Part shown: positions 1-5,799 of the stretch, in pieces | Position numbering within the stretch: position 1 is the first letter of the stretch | Layout of the letters: each line of letters starts with the position of its first letter | NCBI GenBank assembly: GCA_030527385.1 | Contig: JAUNAY010000055.1 | Location: 1-7,870, forward strand | Length of the DNA stretch: 7,870 nucleotides | Direction: 5' to 3' | DNA from: Fusobacterium sp. | Lineage (GTDB): Bacteria; Fusobacteriota; Fusobacteriia; Fusobacteriales; Fusobacteriaceae | The notes under the pieces: model-generated | Databases searched by the model: none | Told to the model about the DNA's origin: nothing | The model's input: only the letters and a program-made list of their open reading frames with translations | Position numbers and translations under genes: made by a program

Positions 1-263
1 TTTTGTCCTACTTCTATTATAGGAGTTCCATCTTTTTTCATATAGAAATATCTTCCAATATGATCAGACAGCACTTCTTTATATTTTACAGTTTCTTTTA
101 TTTCAACAGGTTTTTTATCATTTCTTATCTCTTTTTTTATTTCGCCATTTGCTGATCCCTTTATTGTCGCTTTAAAATTTGTATCTTCATATGAAACTTC
201 AGTTAATTTTTGATCATATAAAATTTTCATTAATTCTTCTATCGTCTTAATATCTGCTTTCAT
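1..263 (-). CDS. accB: AccB, biotin carboxyl carrier protein of acetyl-CoA carboxylase (N-terminal part, cut by window edge)
   Basis: The first 87 codons are visible and the 3' end lies beyond the left edge. The product should carry the biotin that shuttles a carboxyl group between biotin carboxylase and carboxyltransferase when malonyl-CoA is made for fatty acid synthesis in the cytoplasm. The start MKADIKTIEELMKILYDQKL resembles the short helical N-terminus of AccB proteins. After about 30 Lys/Glu-rich linker residues (about 36-65), the segment from SDHIGRYFYM to GTPIIEVGQ matches the beginning of the biotinyl domain, whose family form reads roughly G-T-F-Y...F-V-E-V-G-Q. The biotinylated Lys (usual motif MKM) would lie downstream and cannot be seen. 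The ATG is well placed, 4 bases after AGGAGG, behind its own promoter. Another biotin/lipoyl-carrier protein, such as a decarboxylase subunit, is possible, but the N-terminal helix favours AccB. Confidence 0.8.
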   Translation of the reverse strand, partial: MKADIKTIEELMKILYDQKLTEVSYEDTNFKATIKGSANGEIKKEIRNDKKPVEIKETVKYKEVLSDHIGRYFYMKKDGTPIIEVGQ

Positions 264-267
264 AACC

Positions 268-273
268 CCTCCT
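268..273 (-). promoter_or_regulatory. Ribosome binding site of accB
   Basis: On the minus strand AGGAGG lies 4 bases before the ATG at 263, within GAGGAGGGG. This near-perfect Shine-Dalgarno sequence fixes the accB start. Confidence 0.85.
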
Positions 274-284
274 CATTTTTATAT

Positions 285-313
285 ATTTTACCACTACAAC
301 ACTTTTATTTCAA
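285..313 (-). promoter_or_regulatory. Sigma-70-type promoter with extended -10, for accB
   Basis: On the minus strand a -35 box TTGAAA (313-308) is followed after exactly 17 bases by TAAAAT (290-285). TGG stands directly before the -10 box, giving an extended -10 element. Each hexamer differs from consensus in a single position or two. Transcription would start near 278, leaving a leader of about 15 bases that just contains the ribosome binding site. It lies in the 65-base gap between dnaE and accB, which holds no hairpin terminator, so accB may also be reached by read-through from dnaE. Confidence 0.65.
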
Positions 314-328
314 CAAAATTACATTTTA

Positions 329-3300
329 CTATTTTATAGTTATCTTGTCTACCCCTATTAATTCTACTATCTCATCTATAAATAATTTCGACGGAAGCAC
401 CCTATATTTTGTTGATTTTACCTCTTTTGTGGTTTTTGTCTTTATAGCAAAGCTGAGTTTTGTCTCTCCAGAATGGGATAAAATTATTTTCTTTAACATA
501 CTAAATTTTTCCCTATCCTCATCAGTAATTAAAATATACACAGTAAATCTTTTGTCATAACAAAGATCATCTAAAAATTTTATATTTTTTATAATCAGCT
601 TCTTAGTTTCACTTCCCTTAAAATAATCTACTTGTATATTTCCCTCTATATATACTCCCTTTCCCTCTGTAAAAATATGGGCATTTTCTGCATAATCTCT
701 TGGAAAAACTACACAACTAATTCTATCATAATAATCTTCTAACTCAAATAGGCACATAACTTGTCCACTTTTCTTTGTTACTACTTTTTTAATCTCTCTA
801 ATAACTCCATAAGTTTTTAGAGTTCTTGTTCCTTTCTCCTCCTTAATATCTGCAATATTATTAAGCCTATATACTTCTATTATATTTCTATATTTGTCCA
901 AAGGGTGAGCACTAAAATAGAATCCTAAATACTCTTTCTCTTTTGCTAGCAACTCCTCTATTGTATACTCTGCCATCTGTGGCAACATAAAAGCTCCCAA
1001 AATTGATTTTGCTTCTCCAAAAAGATTCATTTGTTGAATATCATCTTCTTTTAATTTTCTATTGGCATAATCTAATACTTTATCTACTGATTCAAACTTT
1101 TGTTTTCTATTCCCCGGAAGTGTATCCAATGCTCCTGCCAATATCAAAGATTCTAATGCTTTTTTATTCAATCCATCTTTTCGAGTTCTAACTACAAAAT
1201 CTTCATAATTTCTATACTCTCCATTTTCATTATACTCTTGAAGTATCTTATCAGCTATTCCTTCTCCTACGTTTTTTATTGCCGATAGTGAAAATACCAC
1301 TCCATCATTAGCCACTATAAATTTTGAACTTGCTCTATTTACATCTGGAAGATAAAGTTTTATATTATGAATTTTAGCATCTTCTACATAATAAGCTACA
1401 TTTTCGATATGACTCATATCTGAAGTCATAAGAGCTGCATAATAATACTTCATATAATGTGCTTTAAAATATGCTGTCCAATAAGCTATCATTGCATAAG
1501 CTGCCGAGTGAGATTTATTAAAACCATATCCAGCAAACTTATCTATTAGTTCAAACATCTCCACAGCTTTTTCTTTTGTATATCCATTTTTTACAGATCT
1601 TTCTACAAATTTATCTCTATTTTCTTCCATAATTTGAATATTTTTTTTCCCCATAGCTCTTCTTAAAAGATCTGCTTCTCCAAGTGAATAATTAGCCATT
1701 ACATTAGCTATCTTCATAACTTGTTCTTGATATAAAATAACACCATAAGTCTCTTTTAAAATTGTCTCTAGTGATGAATGTGGATATTTTATCTCTGTAA
1801 CTCCATTTTTTCCATTTATAAAATCATCTACCATTCCAGATCCCAAAGGTCCAGGTCTATATAAAGCTAGTAGGGCAATAATATCTTCAAATCTATCTGG
1901 TTTCAATTTTATTAAAATTTTTCTCAATCCTTGAGATTCCATTTGGAATACTCCAGATGTATCCCCTCTTGAAAGCATATCATATACTTTTTTAGAGTTC
2001 AGTGGTATATCTGATAAAATTATCTCCTCCCCTGTTCCATCTTTTATATAATCTATTGTCCTTTGAATAATTGTCAAGTTACGTAATCCCAAAAAGTCCA
2101 TTTTCAAAAGCCCTAAATCTTCAAGCTCTTTCATCTGATATTGAGTTGATACAACCTTATTCTTATTATCACTATATAATGGAACTAATTCAGTAAGTGG
2201 ATCTTTAGTTATAACTATTCCAGCTGCGTGAACAGAAGCGTGTCTTACCTTATTTTCAATTTTTGCAGATATATCTATAACTTTTTGAAGCTCTCTATCA
2301 TTTAGATATATATTTCTAAACTCTTCAACATTGTTTAAAGTCTGACTTATTGTAGCATTAAATGGAACTAATTTTGCTATATTATCGATTTTACTAAGTG
2401 GAATATCCATAACTCTTCCAACGTCTCTTATAGCTGCTCTTGCTTTCAACGTTCCAAATGTAATTATCTGCGCTACCTTATCAGATCCATACTTTTCTAT
2501 TACATACTCTATAACTTCCTGTCTTCTCTCCTGACATATATCTATATCTATATCTGGCATAGAAACTCTCTCTGGATTTAAAAATCTTTCAAAAATCAGG
2601 TTATAATCTAATGGATCTAACTCTGTTATTCCCAAAGCATAGGCAATTAAACTTCCAGCTGCCGATCCTCTTCCTGGTCCTATTGGTATTCTTTTTTTCT
2701 TTGCATAATCAATAAAATCCCATACAACTACAAAATATCCTGCATATCCCATTTTCTCAATAATAGATAGCTCATACTCTGCTCTTTCTATTATATTTTT
2801 TGTAAGTCCGTGAGGGTATCTTCTATCTAATCCCATATATACCAATTTTCTTAAAAAGGCTTCTATACTTTTTACACAAGTTGGTATTTTATAATCTGGA
2901 AACTTAAACTTTCCAAACTCTATATCCAAATTACATCTATTTGCTATCTCTACTGTATTATCTACTGCCTCTAAAAATTTTGCTCCTAATTCATCAATTA
3001 TTTGCTCTCTACTCTTTAAAAATAACTCATCAGTTTCAATTCTCATTCTTTTTTCATCTGAAACCTTTGCTCCCGTTTGAACACATATCAATATATCTTG
3101 TAAAGTATGCTCTCCCTCATTTACATAGTGTGTATCATTAGTTGCTACCATTTTTAAATTATGCTCTCTAGCTACTTCATATAATTTTTCATTAAGTTCC
3201 TTTTGCCCTTTCACTCCATTAGCTTGAACTTCTATATAGTAACTGTCTTTTCCAAAAATATCAATATATTCAAATATTGCCTTATCTATACTCTCTTTTT

Positions 3301-3745
3301 CTTCTCCATCTAATATTCTTCTTGATATCTCACCTTGCATACAAGCTGAAAGAGCTATCAATCCCTCACTATGTTCTCTTAAAAATTCTTTATCCACTCT
3401 TGGTTTATAATAAAATCCCTTTAAATAACTTTCTGAACTTATTTTTAAAAGATTTTTATACCCTGTATTATTTTCAGCTAGTAAAATCAAATGGAAATTT
3501 CTTCCATTTTTTGCTTCCATAGAATTTTCTGATACATATGCCTCAAGTCCTATTATCGGCTTTATCCCTTTTTTCATAGCTTTTTTATAAAATTCAAGCA
3601 CTCCAAAAAGATTCCCGTGATCTGTTATAGCTATTGCTTGCATATTTAGACCTATGGCTCTTTCTAAATACTCATCTATCTTTCCAACTCCATCAAGGAG
3701 GCTATATTCTGTATGTAGATGAAGATGTACAAAATTTTTTATCAT
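329..3745 (-). CDS. dnaE: DNA polymerase III subunit alpha (DnaE)
   Basis: This 1138-residue protein is the catalytic subunit of the replicative polymerase and is close to the usual DnaE length of about 1160. An N-terminal PHP domain (about 5-270) begins with the HLHTEYSLLDG motif and appears to hold a full set of metal ligands: H9, H11, D18, H43, E68, H85, C135, D204 and H206. The polymerase core has PGRGSAAGS at 357-365, PDIDID at 397-402 with likely catalytic D400 and D402, and KMDFLG with the third aspartate D550. YRPGPLGSGM (629-638) and GYGFNKSHSAAYA (739-751) are further family signatures. Helix-hairpin-helix segments follow at about 818-876. Q905-MNL-F909 fits the beta-clamp-binding motif. 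An OB-fold (about 975-1058) and a short C-terminal, probably tau-binding, domain complete the protein. There is no exonuclease insertion of the PolC type. The ATG follows AAGGAGG by 7 bases. The gene has its own promoter and is followed by accB without a terminator. Confidence 0.97.
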   Translation of the reverse strand: MIKNFVHLHLHTEYSLLDGVGKIDEYLERAIGLNMQAIAITDHGNLFGVLEFYKKAMKKGIKPIIGLEAYVSENSMEAKNGRNFHLILLAENNTGYKNLLKISSESYLKGFYYKPRVDKEFLREHSEGLIALSACMQGEISRRILDGEEKESIDKAIFEYIDIFGKDSYYIEVQANGVKGQKELNEKLYEVAREHNLKMVATNDTHYVNEGEHTLQDILICVQTGAKVSDEKRMRIETDELFLKSREQIIDELGAKFLEAVDNTVEIANRCNLDIEFGKFKFPDYKIPTCVKSIEAFLRKLVYMGLDRRYPHGLTKNIIERAEYELSIIEKMGYAGYFVVVWDFIDYAKKKRIPIGPGRGSAAGSLIAYALGITELDPLDYNLIFERFLNPERVSMPDIDIDICQERRQEVIEYVIEKYGSDKVAQIITFGTLKARAAIRDVGRVMDIPLSKIDNIAKLVPFNATISQTLNNVEEFRNIYLNDRELQKVIDISAKIENKVRHASVHAAGIVITKDPLTELVPLYSDNKNKVVSTQYQMKELEDLGLLKMDFLGLRNLTIIQRTIDYIKDGTGEEIILSDIPLNSKKVYDMLSRGDTSGVFQMESQGLRKILIKLKPDRFEDIIALLALYRPGPLGSGMVDDFINGKNGVTEIKYPHSSLETILKETYGVILYQEQVMKIANVMANYSLGEADLLRRAMGKKNIQIMEENRDKFVERSVKNGYTKEKAVEMFELIDKFAGYGFNKSHSAAYAMIAYWTAYFKAHYMKYYYAALMTSDMSHIENVAYYVEDAKIHNIKLYLPDVNRASSKFIVANDGVVFSLSAIKNVGEGIADKILQEYNENGEYRNYEDFVVRTRKDGLNKKALESLILAGALDTLPGNRKQKFESVDKVLDYANRKLKEDDIQQMNLFGEAKSILGAFMLPQMAEYTIEELLAKEKEYLGFYFSAHPLDKYRNIIEVYRLNNIADIKEEKGTRTLKTYGVIREIKKVVTKKSGQVMCLFELEDYYDRISCVVFPRDYAENAHIFTEGKGVYIEGNIQVDYFKGSETKKLIIKNIKFLDDLCYDKRFTVYILITDEDREKFSMLKKIILSHSGETKLSFAIKTKTTKEVKSTKYRVLPSKLFIDEIVELIGVDKITIK

Positions 3746-3752
3746 ATTTTTT

Positions 3753-3759
3753 CCTCCTT
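3753..3759 (-). promoter_or_regulatory. Ribosome binding site of dnaE
   Basis: AAGGAGG on the minus strand lies 7 bases before the ATG at 3745. It supports the chosen start, which also places the PHP motif at the usual distance from the N-terminus. Confidence 0.85.
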
Positions 3760-3778
3760 TTTAGCTTATATTTAACAC

Positions 3779-3807
3779 ATTATACCACAATTTTATATAA
3801 ATGAAAA
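3779..3807 (-). promoter_or_regulatory. Sigma-70-type promoter with perfect, extended -10, for dnaE
   Basis: On the minus strand a perfect TATAAT (3784-3779) is preceded by TGG, making an extended -10 element. Seventeen bases upstream lies TTTTCA (3807-3802), which matches the -35 consensus TTGACA at four of six positions; the extended -10 could compensate for this. Transcription would start near 3772, giving a leader of about 27 bases. The -35 box overlaps the T-run of the thrS terminator. Confidence 0.7.
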
Positions 3808-3839
3808 AAAAGCTATGAACAAATTTTGTTCATAGCTTT
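3804..3839 (-). terminator. Intrinsic (Rho-independent) terminator of thrS
   Basis: Starting 19 bases after the thrS stop codon there is a perfect 15-base inverted repeat (3839-3825 pairing with 3823-3809, arm AAAGCTATGAACAAA on the plus strand) around a single central base. In RNA the stem would be about 12-13 pairs with a 5-7 base loop. On the minus strand the stem runs straight into eight T residues (3811-3804), partly shared with the base of the stem. In the other direction the hairpin is followed by A then TCTTTAACTTTTTTT, a poorer U-tract, so the element is mainly directed at thrS transcripts. Confidence 0.9.
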
Positions 3840-3857
3840 AATCTTTAACTTTTTTTC

Positions 3858-5771
3858 TTATTTATCAAATTTTATCTCTGCATCTTTTACAATTTTGTCT
3901 AAGAACTCATCTAGTTTCATAGATTCTTGTTGTTGAGATCCAAATTTTCTAATATTAACTTCTCTATTTTCAACTTCATTTTTACCTAAGATAATTTGTA
4001 CTGGAACTTTATATTTTCCATTAGCTTCTCTTATTTTGTATCCAATAGATTCTGCTCTATCATCTAACTCTACTCTTATTCCTCTTTGTTGTAATTCATT
4101 AAAGATCTCTTTAGCATAAGGAACTACTTCATCATTAATAGTTAATAATTTTACTTGAGTAGGTGCTAACCATAGAGGGAAAGCTCCAGCATAGTGTTCA
4201 ATAAGAATTCCTATAAATCTTTCTATTGATCCATAAACAACTCTATGAAGCATTACTGGTCTATGTTTTTCTCCATCTTCACCTATATAAGTTATATCAA
4301 ATCTTTCTGGTAAGTTAAAATCTAGTTGGATAGTTCCACATTGCCAAGTTCTTCCAATAGCATCTTTAATTTTGAAGTCTAGTTTAGGACCATAGAATGC
4401 CCCATCTCCAGGGTTTAATTTATATGGTTTTCCTATTTTATTAAGAGCTCCTGCTAGTGCAGCTTCTGCTTTTTCCCAAATTTCATCTGATCCGATTGCT
4501 TTTTCTGGTTTTGTTGAAAGTTCAATATGATATTCAAATCCAAATAGTTTGCTATAAAACTTATCTATTAATTGAACTACTCCTATAATTTCTGATTCTA
4601 TTTGATCTGGAGTCATAAATATATGTGCATCGTCTTGAGTAAATGATCTTACTCTCATAAGTCCGTGTAATGCTCCAGAAAATTCGTGTCTATGTACAGT
4701 TCCTAACTCTCCACATCTAATTGGAAAATCTTTATATGAATGTAATTGTGATTTATAAGTGATTATTCCTCCTGGGCAGTTCATAGGTTTAATAGCAAAT
4801 TCAGTTTCATCTATTGTTGATGTATACATATTTTCTCTATAATTGAACCAGTGTCCAGAAGTTTCCCAAAGCTCTTTATTTAACATAATAGGAGTCATAA
4901 TTTCTTGGTATCCAGCTAATGTATGTTCTCTTCTCCATAAGTTAATAAGAGTATTTCTTATAGCCATTCCTTTTGGTAGAAATATAGGGAATCCAGGTCC
5001 ATATTCACTTACAAAGAATAGATCAAGTTCTCTTCCTAATTTTCTGTGATCTCTTCTTTCAGCCTCTTCTAATAGATGTAAATAATCTTTTAATCTTTTA
5101 TCATCAGAGAAAGCAAATCCGTATATTCTTTGAAGCATTTTATTTTTAGAGTCCCCTCTCCAATATGCTCCTGCCACTGATTTTAGTTTAAATGCTTTTA
5201 TGTAAGATGTAGATGGAACGTGTGGTCCTCTACAAAGATCCATAAACTCTCCTTGTTTATAGAAAGAAAGCATTTCTCCTTGAGCTATCTCTTTTATTAT
5301 TTCAACTTTATAAACTTCTCCAAGTTTTTCAAAGTGCTCAATAGCTTCCTCTCTGCTCATCATTATTCTTTCAATTTTTTCATTTTCTTTTACAATTTTT
5401 TTCATTTCAGCTTCAATTTTTGCTAAATCTTCTTCTGTAAATTGTTCTGCTGGATCAAAGTCATAATAAAATCCATTTTCTATTGCTGGTCCTATTGCAA
5501 CTTTTGTCCCTGGGAATAATCTGATTACTGCTTGTGCCATAAGGTGAGCAGCAGAGTGTCTGATTACTTCTTCTCCCTCTTCTGAATCAGCAGTTACAAA
5601 TTCTACTTTTGCATCTCTATCAAGAACAGTTGACATATCCATCTCTATTCCATCAACTTTAGCAGCTACTGATTTTTTTGCTAAAGAGTTGCTTATGCTT
5701 TTTGCAATTTCAAACATATTTACTGCACTTTCAAACTCTTTTATCTCTCCACTAGGTAATTCTATTTTCAT
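3858..5771 (-). CDS. thrS: Threonine--tRNA ligase (threonyl-tRNA synthetase)
   Basis: This complete 637-residue class II synthetase attaches threonine to its tRNA in the cytoplasm. Domains in order: an N-terminal TGS-like domain (about 1-61); an editing domain with H72-x3-H76 and C180-x3-H184, which removes mischarged serine; the catalytic core (about 240-535); and the anticodon-binding domain (about 536-637, starting LAPTQVKLL). In the core C332 (NCPGG), H383 (DDAH) and H509 (MLHR) correspond to the three zinc ligands that select threonine. R361 in VHRHEFSG marks motif 2 and R518 in YGSIERF motif 3. The length is typical of bacterial ThrRS and no key residue is missing. The ATG lies 5 bases after AGGAGG. 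Only 28 bases separate it from the upstream beta-barrel gene, so the two probably share a transcript. No T-box leader or translational operator fits in that gap. A terminator follows. Confidence 0.98.
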   Translation of the reverse strand: MKIELPSGEIKEFESAVNMFEIAKSISNSLAKKSVAAKVDGIEMDMSTVLDRDAKVEFVTADSEEGEEVIRHSAAHLMAQAVIRLFPGTKVAIGPAIENGFYYDFDPAEQFTEEDLAKIEAEMKKIVKENEKIERIMMSREEAIEHFEKLGEVYKVEIIKEIAQGEMLSFYKQGEFMDLCRGPHVPSTSYIKAFKLKSVAGAYWRGDSKNKMLQRIYGFAFSDDKRLKDYLHLLEEAERRDHRKLGRELDLFFVSEYGPGFPIFLPKGMAIRNTLINLWRREHTLAGYQEIMTPIMLNKELWETSGHWFNYRENMYTSTIDETEFAIKPMNCPGGIITYKSQLHSYKDFPIRCGELGTVHRHEFSGALHGLMRVRSFTQDDAHIFMTPDQIESEIIGVVQLIDKFYSKLFGFEYHIELSTKPEKAIGSDEIWEKAEAALAGALNKIGKPYKLNPGDGAFYGPKLDFKIKDAIGRTWQCGTIQLDFNLPERFDITYIGEDGEKHRPVMLHRVVYGSIERFIGILIEHYAGAFPLWLAPTQVKLLTINDEVVPYAKEIFNELQQRGIRVELDDRAESIGYKIREANGKYKVPVQIILGKNEVENREVNIRKFGSQQQESMKLDEFLDKIVKDAEIKFDK

Positions 5772-5776
5772 AATTT

Positions 5777-5782
5777 CCTCCT
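5777..5782 (-). promoter_or_regulatory. Ribosome binding site of thrS
   Basis: AGGAGG on the minus strand, within CGAGGAGGAAATT, lies 5 bases before the ATG at 5771. It is a strong site in the short gap after the upstream gene and fixes the thrS start. Confidence 0.85.
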
Positions 5783-5799
5783 CGTAATATATATTAATA

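Noticed and set aside
264..328. Possible terminator between dnaE and accB
   Set aside because: No inverted repeat with a usable stem was found in these 65 bases. The space is taken up by the accB promoter and ribosome binding site.
345..560. Open frame on the plus strand opposite the 3' end of dnaE
   Set aside because: Its hydrophobic, Ser/Phe/Leu-rich translation is the usual shadow of an AT-rich gene on the other strand, and it overlaps a well-conserved polymerase sequence.
1003..3522. Several plus-strand open frames of 60-81 codons opposite dnaE (around 1003-1191, 2941-3141, 3277-3522)
   Set aside because: They are Leu/Phe/Tyr-rich translations complementary to conserved dnaE codons and resemble no known protein. 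I treat them as chance frames.
4843..5426. Two plus-strand open frames of 68 codons opposite thrS
   Set aside because: They lie wholly within conserved ThrRS coding sequence, and their composition is explained by the complementary codons.
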